DNA from: Gemmatimonadota bacterium
GTDB lineage: Bacteria; Gemmatimonadota; Gemmatimonadetes; Gemmatimonadales; Gemmatimonadaceae
Length of the DNA: 64,000 nucleotides
Assembly: GCA_026387915.1 (NCBI GenBank)
Contig: JAPLKS010000009.1
Location: forward strand, 62,001 to 126,000
Direction of reading: 5' to 3'
Notes under the pieces: model-generated
The model's input: only the letters and a program-made list of their open reading frames with translations
Told to the model about the DNA's origin: nothing
Database searches by the model: none
In this document: one piece after another, positions 18,399 through 30,900 of the stretch
How the letters are laid out: the number at the start of each line of letters is the position of its first letter
Numbering within the stretch: the first letter of the stretch is position 1
Program-made: the position numbers and the translations under genes

Positions 18399-18824
18399 AT
18401 GTTCACCAAGCTGCTAGTCGTCCTTCTTCTTATTGACGCCCTCGTCCTCGTGGCGGCCATCCTGCTGCAGAGCGGCAAGGGTGGCGGCATGGCGGCCAGT
18501 TTTGGCGGCGCGTCGTCCTCTTCCGACCAGTTCCTCGGCACCCGTCAGGCGGGCAACCTCCTGACCAAGGCGAGCTGGTGGTGCGGCGGCATCTTCATCG
18601 GCCTGTCGTTCATTCTGCAGATCAGCGCCTCGCGCGGCCGTGTGCCGACGTCGGTGCTCGATAAATCGTTTGCGACTCCGAAGGCCGCCCCAGCAGCGCC
18701 CAAGACGGCTCCGGCCGGTGGCGCGGTTCCGGCGCCGACTGTTCCGCTCCAGACGATCCCGAGCGCTGATGCAAAGCAGGATGCCAAGCCAGCGGCGCCC
18801 GCCGAGCCCGTCAAGAAGCCCTGA
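18399..18824 (+). CDS. secG: Preprotein translocase subunit SecG
   Basis: Small membrane subunit that aids the SecYEG channel. 141 residues. Two membrane helices: LLVVLLLIDALVLVAAILLQ and a second around WCGGIFIGLSFILQIS. Between them sits the hallmark SGKGGGMAASFGG with FLGTRQAGNLLTK. The last 60 residues are an Ala/Pro/Lys-rich tail that most SecG proteins lack or vary. carA starts 13 nt downstream. Confidence 0.94.
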   Translation: MFTKLLVVLLLIDALVLVAAILLQSGKGGGMAASFGGASSSSDQFLGTRQAGNLLTKASWWCGGIFIGLSFILQISASRGRVPTSVLDKSFATPKAAPAAPKTAPAGGAVPAPTVPLQTIPSADAKQDAKPAAPAEPVKKP

Positions 18825-18837
18825 TCTAACGCTATCC

Positions 18838-19953
18838 GTGAGCACGCTTCACGCGACTCAAGGGTTCCTCCTCCTCGAGGATGGAACCCTTTTTCGTGGA
18901 CACTTGAGTACCGCAGCTGGCGTGCCTGCCGCTGCGGAAATCGTGTTCACCACCAACATGAGCGGCTATCAGGAGGTCTTTACCGACCCCTCATTCCGCG
19001 GCCAGATCGTCGTGATGACCTCGCCGATGATCGGCAACTACGGCGTCAATGGCGAAGATCCCGAATCCAATCGCCCGCAGGTCAGCGGCGTGATCGTGCG
19101 CGAGCTGAGCGGAGGATTCTCCAACTGGCGCGCGGACGGTAGCCTTGCCGCGTATTTGCAGGACGCCAAGATCCCCATCCTGTTTGACGTGGATACGCGT
19201 CGGCTGACGCGGCATCTGCGCACCGTCGGCGTGTTGCGCGGCGTCATCGGGGCTGGAGCCGAGGCAACGGCAGAGGCCAAGGCCGTGCTCGACGCCTGTC
19301 CCTCAATGGATGGCCTCGATCTCGCGTCGATCGTCTCGACTCGCGAGCCGTATCAGTTTGGTAGTGCCACCGCGTCACGTCACATCGTGGCCTTTGACTA
19401 CGGCATCAAGCAGAACATCCTGCGACTGTTCGATGAACGGGGCTGCCGCGTGACGGTGGTGCCGTCCACGACGACCGCGGAACAGGCGTTGGCGATGAAC
19501 CCGGACGGGATCTTCCTCGCGAACGGTCCCGGTGATCCAGACGCGGTGGGGTACGCCCCCGACGCGATCCGCTCCCTCGCCGACGCCAAAATCCCGATTT
19601 TCGGTATCTGCCTCGGCCACCAACTTCTGGGCCTGACGTTCGGAGCAAAGACCTTCAAGCTCCCTTACGGTCACCGCGGCGGAAATCACCCGGTGAAGGA
19701 CCTCGCCACGGGCAAGGTGCTGATCACCTCGCAGAACCACGGCTTTGCGGTCGAGGGGTCAGAGCAGGGGATTCCAGGCGCCCCCGATTTGCAGGTGACA
19801 CATGTGAACCTCAACGACGGCTCCATTGAGGGGCTGCGTCACAAGTCGTTGCCAATCTTCGCGGTGCAGTTCCACCCAGAAGCTGCGCCCGGTCCGCACG
19901 ACGCGCGTCCCCTGTTTGACGATTTTATGGCGGCGGTACAGAAAGGCCGGTGA
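18838..19953 (+). CDS. carA: Carbamoyl-phosphate synthase small (glutaminase) subunit
   Basis: Hydrolyses glutamine and delivers ammonia to CarB for arginine and pyrimidine synthesis. 371 residues from GTG 18838. The N-terminal domain has LLLEDGTLFRG and EIVFTTNMSGYQEVFTDPS; class I amidotransferase follows with IFLANGPGDPD, catalytic Cys in FGICLGHQLLGL, and the His/Glu pair in AVQFHPEAAPGP. The frame is open much further upstream, through secG, but homology starts here. carB is not in the window. Confidence 0.95.
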   Translation: MSTLHATQGFLLLEDGTLFRGHLSTAAGVPAAAEIVFTTNMSGYQEVFTDPSFRGQIVVMTSPMIGNYGVNGEDPESNRPQVSGVIVRELSGGFSNWRADGSLAAYLQDAKIPILFDVDTRRLTRHLRTVGVLRGVIGAGAEATAEAKAVLDACPSMDGLDLASIVSTREPYQFGSATASRHIVAFDYGIKQNILRLFDERGCRVTVVPSTTTAEQALAMNPDGIFLANGPGDPDAVGYAPDAIRSLADAKIPIFGICLGHQLLGLTFGAKTFKLPYGHRGGNHPVKDLATGKVLITSQNHGFAVEGSEQGIPGAPDLQVTHVNLNDGSIEGLRHKSLPIFAVQFHPEAAPGPHDARPLFDDFMAAVQKGR

Positions 19954-19974
19954 CTAGGGCGGAAAGGGGTCAAT

Positions 19975-19993
19975 TTTAGCCAAAACGGCTAAA
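19975..19993 (+). promoter_or_regulatory. Palindrome next to the HU promoter
   Basis: Perfect 7-bp arms TTTAGCC and GGCTAAA around AAAAC. It ends 3 bp before the -35 box of the HU gene. It could be an operator for HU, or a weak end-of-carA hairpin (no T-tract follows). Confidence 0.4.
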
Positions 19994-19996
19994 CGC

Positions 19997-20026
19997 TTGA
20001 CACCAGAGGAGGTAACGTCCTAGAAT
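19997..20026 (+). promoter_or_regulatory. Strong candidate promoter for the HU-family gene
   Basis: TTGACA at 19997-20002, 18-bp spacer, TAGAAT at 20021-20026. Predicted start near 20033, leader about 43 nt. The best sigma-70-like match I see in the window. Confidence 0.65.
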
Positions 20027-20075
20027 AGATACACTTACGGCGATTTCGCCGCCCGCCACGCCCGCGAGGATCGTG

Positions 20076-20396
20076 ATGACGAAGGCTGACCTGGTTGAGC
20101 GCGTAACAGATTCTATCGCACAGACTTCCGGTCCTATGATCTCCAAAAAGGACTGTGCTCGTGTGGTTGACTCATTTCTCGACGCGATCAAGGATGCCCT
20201 GAAGGAGCAGAAGAACATTGAGGTGCGTGGTTTTGGCACCTTCAAGATCCGTCAGCGAAAGACGCGGATGGCTCGGAATCCTCGTACCGGCGCGCCGGTG
20301 GAAGTATCAGCGCGGCCCGTGCCGGTGTTCAAACCGTCAAAAGAACTCCGAGCGATGGTTGCCGACATCGATATCTCGGAACTCACCGACGACTAA
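20076..20396 (+). CDS. HU/IHF-family DNA-bending protein
   Basis: Nucleoid protein of about 106 residues. N-terminal helices MTKADLVERVTDSIAQ, central EVRGFGTFKIRQRKTRMARNPRTG (the HU beta-arm with the RNPRTG intercalation region), then a C-terminal helix region extended by an acidic tail DIDISELTDD. The tail and sequence fit an IHF-like subclass as well as HU. ATG 20076 is preferred over GTG 20073 because GAGGA at 20066-20070 is better spaced. Own promoter and a hairpin downstream make it a single-gene unit. Confidence 0.93.
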   Translation: MTKADLVERVTDSIAQTSGPMISKKDCARVVDSFLDAIKDALKEQKNIEVRGFGTFKIRQRKTRMARNPRTGAPVEVSARPVPVFKPSKELRAMVADIDISELTDD

Positions 20397-20412
20397 GCAG
20401 TTAGTATTGCTG

Positions 20413-20458
20413 GACGGGGCCCTGCGGGCAGTGACGCCCTCGGGGCCCGTCGCATTTT
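20413..20458 (+). terminator. Probable hairpin terminator after the HU gene
   Basis: Long GC-rich imperfect stem: GACGGG pairs with CCCGTC at the base and GCCC/GGGC extends it after one mismatch, then GCATTTT. The T-run is short, so termination may be partial. moaD starts only 25 nt after it, with no other promoter visible. Confidence 0.5.
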
Positions 20459-20483
20459 CACCTCCACGTGGACCGATCGCTCC

Positions 20484-20723
20484 GTGACCCGTGTGCTGCT
20501 GTTTGCCTCGTATGCTGACGCGCTCGGCGGGCCTTCCGTCGACGTGGAGCTTGCTGAGGGCGCCACGGTGGCGGAGGTCCTCGCCGCGGTGCGCGCACTC
20601 GCGCCGGAACGCGCACTTCCGCCGGCGCCCATGGTGGCCGTGAACCACGCATACGCCGCCCTCAACGATCGGGTATATGCCGGCGATGAGATTGCGATCA
20701 TTCCTCCGGTGGCTGGCGGATGA
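20484..20723 (+). CDS. moaD: Molybdopterin synthase small subunit
   Basis: Ubiquitin-like sulfur carrier that donates dithiolene sulfur to precursor Z (cPMP). 79 residues, beta-grasp fold, ending in the diagnostic VAGG: the C-terminal Gly-Gly becomes the thiocarboxylate. Mid-protein VAVNHAYAALNDRVYAGDEIAIIPP is typical. GTG start. Overlaps moaE by 4 nt (ATGA), so subunit synthesis is probably coupled. Confidence 0.92.
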   Translation: MTRVLLFASYADALGGPSVDVELAEGATVAEVLAAVRALAPERALPPAPMVAVNHAYAALNDRVYAGDEIAIIPPVAGG

Positions 20724-21220
20724 GCACGCGTGTCGCGATCGTCGACGCCGCGATTGATTCGGCGGCGCTGCTCGCCGAAGTGGCGGGTACCGGCGTGGGT
20801 GCGACGACCCTGTTCGTTGGCACCGTGCGTGATGTGAATGAGGGGCGCGTCGTGACCGGCATTGAGTATTCCGCCTATGCGCCAATGGCGCACGCGGAGT
20901 TGCAGCGCATTGTGAACGAAGCGATCGCGCGGTTTGAGTCTCCCGACGTTGTCGTGGTCCATCGCATTGGCGCGTTGGGGCTGGGCGAGGCGAGCGTCGC
21001 CGTTGTGACGGCGCACGCGCATCGAGGGAGCGCGCTGGATGCCATGCGCTACGTGGTGGAGCAACTCAAGGCGCGTGTGCCGATTTGGAAGCGAGAGCTG
21101 TATGCGGATGGCACGCGCGAGTGGGTGAATGCCGCGAGCGCGTTGGCCGCTGTTGTGCCGGCGCACGACAAGGCGCCGCAGCTATCTGCGCCGCTGAACA
21201 CGGACACCGCACATGCTTGA
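20720..21220 (+). CDS. moaE: Molybdopterin synthase catalytic subunit
   Basis: Catalyses conversion of cPMP to molybdopterin with MoaD thiocarboxylate. 166 residues. Family features: TLFVGTVRDVNEGRVVTGIEYSAY, HRIGALGLGEASVAVV, AHRGSALDAMRYVVEQLK and the active-site lysines in VPIWKRELYADG. The last 35 residues (ASALAAVVPAHDKAP...) run past the usual end and look disordered. Overlaps moaA by 8 nt. Confidence 0.94.
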   Translation: MSTRVAIVDAAIDSAALLAEVAGTGVGATTLFVGTVRDVNEGRVVTGIEYSAYAPMAHAELQRIVNEAIARFESPDVVVVHRIGALGLGEASVAVVTAHAHRGSALDAMRYVVEQLKARVPIWKRELYADGTREWVNAASALAAVVPAHDKAPQLSAPLNTDTAHA

Positions 21221-22184
21221 TCAATACGGGCGCAGCATCGAGTACCTCCGCATTTCCGTCACGGACCGGTGCAACTTCCGGTGCGTGTACTGCATGCCGG
21301 AGCACGGCTTGGCGTGGTTGCCCAAGGCAGACATTCTCAGCTACGAAGAAATCGCCGACGTGGCGCGGCAGTTGGCGCCGCTGGGGCTCAAACGCCTCCG
21401 AATCACTGGCGGCGAGCCAACCATCCGTCCGGAACTGACGCGACTCATTCAACAGTTGAACGCGATTCCTGGAATCGAGGACATCGCGCTCAGTACAAAC
21501 GGTGTGAAGCTCGTCGAGATGGCGCCGTCGTTGCGGGATGCGGGGCTCGATCGCGTAAACCTCTCCGCCGACAGTCTCCGCCCAGAGCGCATTGCGGCAA
21601 TTGCTCGACGCACGGTGCCGTTCAGTCCGGTTCGCTCCGCGATTGCCGCGCAAGAGGCCGGATTAGCGCCGGTGAAGATCAATGTCGTTGTGATGCGCGG
21701 CATCAACGACGACGAAATCGAAGACTTTGCGCGCCTCACGCTCGAGCATCCGTTTCACGTGCGCTTCATTGAGCTCATGCCGGTGGGCGAAATGGCGAAC
21801 CTCACCTGGGAGCATGTCATTCCGAGTGAGGAAGTGTTGCGGCGCGTTGGCGCGCTGGGCGCGTTGTCGGCTACGGACGGACCGGCGCGTGGGAATGGCC
21901 CGGCGACCTACTACCGGCTCGCGGGCGCTGCGGGGACGATTGGCGTAATCACTCCCATGAGCCACACCTATTGCGGTACCTGCAATCGCGTGCGCCTGAC
22001 GGCCGACGGAAGACTCCGGACCTGCCTGTTTGGTGACCACGAGGTGAACCTGCGCGAGCCGCTACGGGCGGGCACCGCGCTGGCCCCACTCTTTGCCCAG
22101 GCACTCGCGGAAAAGCCAAAAGAGCACCACCTGCTCCAAATGCAGGTCGGCGGCCTCAAGGCACTCTCTCAGACGGGCGGTTAG
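21213..22184 (+). CDS. moaA: GTP 3',8-cyclase (radical SAM)
   Basis: Converts GTP to 3',8-cH2GTP, the first step of molybdenum-cofactor synthesis. 323 residues. SAM-cluster motif DRCNFRCVYC (CX3CX2C) at about residues 20-30, then LRITGGEPT. The second 4Fe-4S cluster lies at the C-terminus in CGTCNRVRLTADGRLRTCLF. The protein ends QTGG, keeping the C-terminal Gly-Gly needed for activity. MoaC is not in the window. The gene converges on and shares 4 bp (TTAG) with the minus-strand CZB gene. Confidence 0.95.
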   Translation: MLDQYGRSIEYLRISVTDRCNFRCVYCMPEHGLAWLPKADILSYEEIADVARQLAPLGLKRLRITGGEPTIRPELTRLIQQLNAIPGIEDIALSTNGVKLVEMAPSLRDAGLDRVNLSADSLRPERIAAIARRTVPFSPVRSAIAAQEAGLAPVKINVVVMRGINDDEIEDFARLTLEHPFHVRFIELMPVGEMANLTWEHVIPSEEVLRRVGALGALSATDGPARGNGPATYYRLAGAAGTIGVITPMSHTYCGTCNRVRLTADGRLRTCLFGDHEVNLREPLRAGTALAPLFAQALAEKPKEHHLLQMQVGGLKALSQTGG

Positions 22185-22576
22185 GCCACGGCTGCTACCT
22201 GGCTCTCTTCGAGGGCTAGTTCGCGAAGCCACGCTTCGGCGTGCGTGGTGAAGGACCGGATCGCCGCAGTGAACTCTCCTCGGTGGCTCAAGGCGCGGAC
22301 GGCCTCCGTTGGCCGCCCCTCGATCACGTGCAGCAACGTTCGGGCGGCGACGTCATGGAACTTGGCGTGGAGCCTCGCCGCTTCGTGAAAGCGGGGGCTG
22401 TGCCGGAGCTCGTGGGAAATCTCTGAGGAACCAAGCCACTTGCCAAAAGCACAGGCATCGGGCCGGGGCACGGCTTGGATGAAGTCCTGGGGGGCGCCAT
22501 CAGCGAGCGCGGACATGATGGTCGCCTTCCACGCGGCGTGGTCATCAAGTGCTTCGGCTATCTGCTGATGGGGCAT
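22181..22576 (-). CDS. Stand-alone CZB (chemoreceptor zinc-binding) domain protein
   Basis: 131 residues from the ATG at 22576; a longer frame to 22618 adds 14 residues with no support. The N-terminal two-thirds match the CZB pattern: His13 in DDHAAW, Cys42 in CAFGKW, and His70/His74 in LHAKFH, the 3-His/1-Cys zinc set known from diguanylate cyclase DgcZ and chemoreceptors. Here no signalling domain is attached. The C-terminal part is helical and ends LRELALEESQVAAVA. A soluble zinc or hypochlorite sensor is possible by analogy; partner unknown. Only small complete minus-strand gene in the window; diverges from mdh. Confidence 0.8.
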   Translation of the reverse strand: MPHQQIAEALDDHAAWKATIMSALADGAPQDFIQAVPRPDACAFGKWLGSSEISHELRHSPRFHEAARLHAKFHDVAARTLLHVIEGRPTEAVRALSHRGEFTAAIRSFTTHAEAWLRELALEESQVAAVA

Positions 22577-22699
22577 AGGGACACTCTGGGTCGCGGTACT
22601 TGCTCTGCAGTACAGCATCGACCCGGCGCAAGGCTGACTTGAGCCCGCTACGTCGGGGAAACAGCACCACTTTCGTCAGGGACTTTCCCTCGTGGGTGA

Positions 22700-23697
<998 letters not shown>

Positions 23698-23698
<1 letters not shown>

Positions 23699-24357
23699 TG
23701 GGCGCCCTCACGAAGTTCTGGGAGAGTTCGGTCGGGAAAAAGATCGTCATGGGGGCGACGGGAGTGATTCTCGTCGGATTCGTGATCGGACACATGTCCG
23801 GCAATCTCCAGTTCTTCATGGGGGCCGACCGTTACAACGCCTACGCGAAGCTGCTCAAGCACGACATCATCGAAATCACGTGGATTGTGCGGATCACGCT
23901 CTTATTGAGCGTGATCCTGCACGTGATGGCGGCGTATCAACTCACGATGCGCAACCGCGCCGCGAGGCCGGATGACTATGCCATGCGCGAGTCGCAGAGT
24001 TCGACGTACGCCTCGATGACGATGCGGTGGGGCGGCATTTACCTCTTTGCGTTCCTCATCTATCACATTGGTCACTTTACCGTCGGCATTTTCCATCCCG
24101 CGTTCAGTGAAACGGGCGCGTGGGGGAATGTGGCGATCGGCTTCAAATCCATTCCCGTCGCTGGTTTCTATCTCGGTGCCATGGCCTTTTTGGCCATGCA
24201 TCTCTATCACGGCGTCTGGGCGTGCATGCGCACGCTCGGTCTGGCTCGTCCCTCTGAAAATCCGCTACACCGGCGCGCCGCGCTCGTGATTGCGATTGTC
24301 GTGGCGACCGGCTTCAGCCTCCTGCCGCTGAGCGTTGTGCTCGGCATTGTCCGCTGA
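23698..24357 (+). CDS. sdhC: Succinate dehydrogenase cytochrome b subunit (type B, di-haem)
   Basis: Single membrane anchor of succinate:quinone oxidoreductase. 219 residues with five predicted helices. Histidines sit on separate helices: His32 in VIGHMSGN, one in [16 protein letters not shown], and LHLYHGVW. That set suits two b-haems as in the B. subtilis and Wolinella enzymes, which couple to menaquinone. No sdhD follows, consistent with a fused anchor. Starts on the mdh stop; sdhA begins 8 nt later. Confidence 0.93.
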
Positions 24358-24365
24358 GCGCGAGG

Positions 24366-26281
<1,916 letters not shown>

Positions 26282-26285
<4 letters not shown>

Positions 26286-27067
26286 GCGGCGGTCTCAATC
26301 TTACGCTGAAGGTTTGGCGTCAGGCTGGCCCCAACGCGGCCGGCAAGATGGTGGAATACAAAGCCACCGACATTAGCCGCGACATGAGCTTCCTCGAGAT
26401 GCTCGACGTGGTGAACGAAGGGTTGATTCAGGGCGGGCAGGACCCCATCGCCTTCGATCACGATTGCCGAGAGGGGATTTGCGGCTCGTGCGGGTTGATG
26501 ATCAATGGCTCCGCGCACGGTCCAATGAAACTGACGACCGCGTGCCAGTTGCATATGCGCACGTTCAATGACGGCGACTCGATCACCATTGAGCCGTGGC
26601 GCGCCACGGCATTCCCGGTGATCAAGGATCTCGTGGTGGATCGCGGGGCGCTGGATCGCATCATTCAGGCCGGCGGATTTATTTCCGCCGCCACGGGCTC
26701 GGCGCAGGACGCCAACGGTCTTCCGATTTCCAAGCAGGACGCCGAAGAAGCCATGGACGCAGCGGCGTGCATTGGGTGCGGCGCCTGCGTGGCGGCATGC
26801 CCGAATGCGTCAGCCTCGCTCTTTACGTCGGCAAAGATCACTCATCTCGGACGCTTGCCTCAGGGGCAGCCGGAACGGTACCGGCGCGCATTGAGCATGG
26901 TGGCGCAGATGGATCTCGAGTCGTTTGGTGGATGCACGCTGTACGGGGAGTGCCAGGCGGCGTGCCCGAAGGGCATTTCGATTGATTCCATTGTGCAAAT
27001 GAACCGAGACTATATCTGGGCCTCGGCCACGAAGCGCGAGGAGAAGGCGGAGATGGGCGCGGGCTGA
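26282..27067 (+). CDS. sdhB: Succinate dehydrogenase / fumarate reductase iron-sulfur subunit
   Basis: Carries electrons from FAD to quinone through three clusters. 261 residues. 2Fe-2S ligands in CREGICGSC and, after a long HGPMKLTT loop, a further Cys. 4Fe-4S ligands in [13 protein letters not shown]. 3Fe-4S/4Fe-4S ligands in [14 protein letters not shown]. The long loop between the third and fourth 2Fe-2S cysteines is common in the Bacteroidota/actinobacterial enzyme group. GTG start overlapping sdhA. A strong hairpin follows 28 nt after the stop. Confidence 0.96.
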
Positions 27068-27095
27068 TCCAAGGCCGCGCTGGAGACCGTGACAA

Positions 27096-27128
27096 AAAAG
27101 AGGCGCCGATGATGTCGGCGCCTCTTTT
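27096..27128. terminator. Bidirectional rho-independent terminator between sdhB and dcd
   Basis: Perfect 14-bp stem AAAAGAGGCGCCGA / TCGGCGCCTCTTTT with a 5-nt loop. It has a T-run on the + strand and, by symmetry, on the - strand, so it can end both sdhCAB and dcd transcripts. Confidence 0.92.
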
Positions 27129-27155
27129 GCTTGCGGGTGTTCAGGCGCAGTGGAG

Positions 27156-27710
27156 CTAGATCTTTGGCAGCGTCACGCCCACCTGTCCCTGATACTTGCC
27201 CTTTTTGTCCTTGTAACTGACTTCGGGCTCTTCGTCGCCCTCAAAGAACAGCACCTGTGCAATCCCCTCGTTGGCGTAGATCTTGGCCGGCAGGGGCGTG
27301 GTATTTGAAATTTCGAGCGTTACGTATCCTTCCCATTCCGGCTCGAACGGCGTGACGTTGGTGATGATGCCGCAGCGCGCGTACGTGGATTTGCCCACGG
27401 TGATTGTCATCACCTTGCGCGGAATGCGGAAGTACTCCACGGAGCGCGCCAGCGCAAAGGAGTTCGGAGGGACGATGCAGACATCCCCTTCGAACTCGAC
27501 GAACGACTTGGGGTCGAAGTGCTTCGGGTCAATGATCGAACTGAGCACGTTGGTGAAGATCTTGAACTCGCGGGCCACGCGCATGTCGTAGCCATAGGCA
27601 CTCACACCGTAACTCACGACGCCGTCACGCTGCTGACTGCTCTCGAATGGTTCGATCATGCCATGTTCTTTGGCCATCATCGTAATCCAGCGATCGTTCT
27701 TGATCGACAT
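27156..27710 (-). CDS. dcd: dCTP deaminase
   Basis: Deaminates dCTP to dUTP for dTMP synthesis; trimeric. 184 residues, normal length. N-terminal MSIKNDRWI, then [32 protein letters not shown], the substrate loop [23 protein letters not shown] with the catalytic Glu in TLEISN, and a C-terminal lid [11 protein letters not shown]. The dUMP-forming bifunctional variant cannot be excluded by eye. The frame continues upstream to 28583 over the next gene, but homology begins at the ATG complementary to 27708-27710. The 204-bp gap to the divergent gene shows no clear promoter. Confidence 0.95.
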   Translation of the reverse strand: MSIKNDRWITMMAKEHGMIEPFESSQQRDGVVSYGVSAYGYDMRVAREFKIFTNVLSSIIDPKHFDPKSFVEFEGDVCIVPPNSFALARSVEYFRIPRKVMTITVGKSTYARCGIITNVTPFEPEWEGYVTLEISNTTPLPAKIYANEGIAQVLFFEGDEEPEVSYKDKKGKYQGQVGVTLPKI

Positions 27711-27914
27711 CGGGGCTCGTAGCGGCAAGGGAGGCCAGCGCGCGGCGCGGCGTGCGTGCCGCGCAGTCCGCCAGAAGATAACCTCCCGCCGGCAGGACGG
27801 CAGGGGCGCCGGTAGCGATACCCGAGCCCTAGCAGTCGCCTCACGGCGGTCGTACCTTCCGCGCATTGTTCGCCGGATTCCGTTCGTCGTCCCGGTCCTC
27901 TGAGGAAAACACTG

Positions 27915-30900
27915 ATGTTGAGTCGCTTCTCGCGCGCCACCGTTATGGCTCTCTTGATCTCGGGGAGCGTCTCGGCGCTCGCCGCTCAGGGCGGTGCCCC
28001 AGGCGCCGCCGGTGCGCCACCAGCCGCCGCGCTCCCGTTGAAGGCCACGCGCACCCATGAGTTCACGACCACGAAGGGTACCTGGCTTTCGCTCGACGTC
28101 GCGCCCGATGGCAAGACGATCGTGTTTGACATGCTGGGCCAGCTCTACACGCTCCCCATCGGCGGCGGCACAGCCACGGCGATTACCAGCGGCATGGCGT
28201 ATAACTCGCAGCCGCGCTTCGCGCCTGACGGCAAGAGCATCGCGTTTATCTCCGATCGGAGCGGCGGCGACAACGTCTGGACCATGACGCTCGACGGCAA
28301 GGATACCACGCAGATCTCGAAGGGCAACGACGCGCTCTTTGCCTCGCCGGAGTGGACGCCCGACGGCAAGTACATCATCGGGACCAAATGGGCGGGCTTT
28401 GGCGCAGGAAAACTTTGGGTGTACAACGTCGACGGCGGCACGGGCATGCCGCTCAATGCCGCCGCCCCCAAAGAAGAGAAAGCGCTCGGCGCAGCATTCG
28501 GGAAGGATCCGCGCTACCTCTGGTACGCCACCCGAATCGGGAACTGGCAGTACAACTCTATTGGACCGACGTTCCAGCTGCATGTCTACGACCGAGAGAA
28601 CGGCAAAAGTTCGCAGATGACGACCCGCTTTGGCTCTGGGTTCCGTCCGACGCTCTCGCCGGATGGCGTCTGGTTGGTGTACGCCTCGCGCTTTGAAACC
28701 AAGACGGGCCTGCGAATTCGGAACCTCTCGACGCAGGAAGAAGACTGGCTCGCGTTCCCTGTGCAGCGCGACGAAACCGAATCGGTCTCTCCGCTCGACG
28801 CCTACCCGGGCTTCTCCTTTACGCCGGATTCCAAGGCCATCGTCGTCTCATACGGCGGTGAGATTTGGCGCGTGCCGGTCGATCGCTCCGCCGCCACAAA
28901 GATTCCATTTGAAGCGCACGTGAAAATGGCGATGGGCCCGGAAGTGAAGTTCGCCTATCGCGTCGACACATCGCCGACCTTCAACGCGCGGCAGATTCGC
29001 GACATCGCGCCTTCGCCCGATGGCACCAAGCTCGCGTTTACGGCACTCGACCGTGTGTGGGTCATGGACCTGCCCAACGGCAAGCCGTCGCGCGTAACCA
29101 GCAGCGAGATTGGGGAATTTGGCTCGGCGTGGGCTCCGGATTCCAAGTCGCTCGCCTTTGTGACGTGGCAGGACGCTCAGGGTGGGCAGATCCTGCGGGC
29201 GACGTGGCAACCCAAGAAAGCGGCGCCGGTGATCTCCACGCTGACGCAACATGCTGGGCTCTACACCGACATCGCGTGGGCGCCGACGGGCGACCGCTTG
29301 GTCGCCGTGCGCGCTGCCGCTCGCGAATTGCAGGAAGCCAGCGGCATGTTCATGGGACCCGCGGCCGCAGATTTTGTCGCCATCCCCGCGACGGGTGGAC
29401 CGGCAACGCTCATCATGCCGACGGGCGGTCTGGGCACGCCGCACTTTACCGCGAACTCCGAACGCATCTTCGCGTATGGCCGCCGCGACGGTCTGGTCTC
29501 GTTCCGCTGGGACGGCACTGACCTGCGCTCGCACCTCAAAGTTACCGGCCCGCTGTCGCCAAGCGCCGCCGGCACCAACGCGCAGCGCACGCTCGACGCC
29601 GGGCTCGCGGCGCGCGAATCCAAGCACGATATGGGCGGACGGGCCGCTCGCCTCTACATCGGCGATGACCAGGCAGAGCCGAACCCGCTCGCGCCACCCG
29701 CCGCCGATCTTGTGCTCATGGCACCGCGAGGCGATCAAGCACTCGCGACGGTCGGAATGAACATCTATACCGTCACAGTCCCGCAGCTCGGCGCCACGGC
29801 TCCGACTGTGTCGGTCGCGATGCTGGCAGCCACGCCGGTGCCGGTGCGGAAGCTCAACGAGATCGGCGGCGAGTTCGCCATCTGGTCGAATGATGGCCGC
29901 AAGGTGATGTGGTCGTTGGCGAATGCGCTCTGGACCTTTGATCTCGATCGCGCCAAGGTCGTGGACGATTCACTCAAGGCCGACGCCCGCGCCAAGTCCG
30001 CCGTCAAGAAGGACAGCGCGGCCGCTCCGGCGCCGAAGGCTGACACCACCAAAAAAGAAGCACCAGGGTACAAGCCCGCAGAACAGCGCATTGTCGTGAC
30101 GGCAACGCGCGAAACGCCGCGCGGCAGCGTCCTTCTCCGTGGCGGACGGGCGATCACGATGAAGGGGAAGGAGATCATCGAGAACGCCGACGTGCTCGTG
30201 AAGGACAATCGGATTGTGGCGATTGGTGCGCGCGGCGCCGTGACAGTGCCGGCGGGAACGCACACCGTAGATGTCACCGGCAAAACCGTCATGCCCGGCT
30301 TTGTGGATCTTCACTACCACCCCCAGTGGCTGATTCCGTCGGTCCACTCATCGCAGGTGTGGCAGTACCAGGCCACGCTCGCGTATGGCACCACCACCAC
30401 ACGCGATCCGCAAACCGCCACCACCGATTTCCTCTCGTATGCAGATCGTGTGGAGAGTGGGGAAGTGGTCGGGCCGCGTATCTACACGACGGGACCCGGC
30501 GTGTTCGAAATGGAACAGATCCGCGATCTCGACCATGCACGCGCCATCCTCAAGCGGTACGCGCTCTACTACGACACCAAGACGCTGAAGATGTACATGA
30601 CCGGCAACCGCCAGCAGCGGCAGTGGGTCATTATGGCGGCCAAGGAACTCGGCATTATGCCGACGACCGAGGGCGGGCTCGACTTCAAGCTCGACCTCAC
30701 GCACGGACTCGATGGCTATCCGGGCATCGAGCACACGCTGCCGATCACGCCGAAGTTCGCCGACGTCTTTGAGTGGTACAAAGGCACCCAGGTTACCAAC
30801 TCGCCGACGCTGATCGTGGAATACGGCGGCCCCTTTGGTGAAGGGTGGTTTTACCAGTCGGAAGACCTGATTGGCGACGCCAAACTGCGCCATTTCACGC

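Noticed and set aside
20413-20458. Molybdenum-cofactor riboswitch before moaD
   Set aside because: Only a simple GC hairpin is visible and the leader is too short for the known multi-stem aptamer.
27711-28583. N-terminal extension of dcd by nearly 300 codons
   Set aside because: It would be antisense to the amidohydrolase signal peptide and propeller, and dCTP deaminases begin at the chosen ATG.
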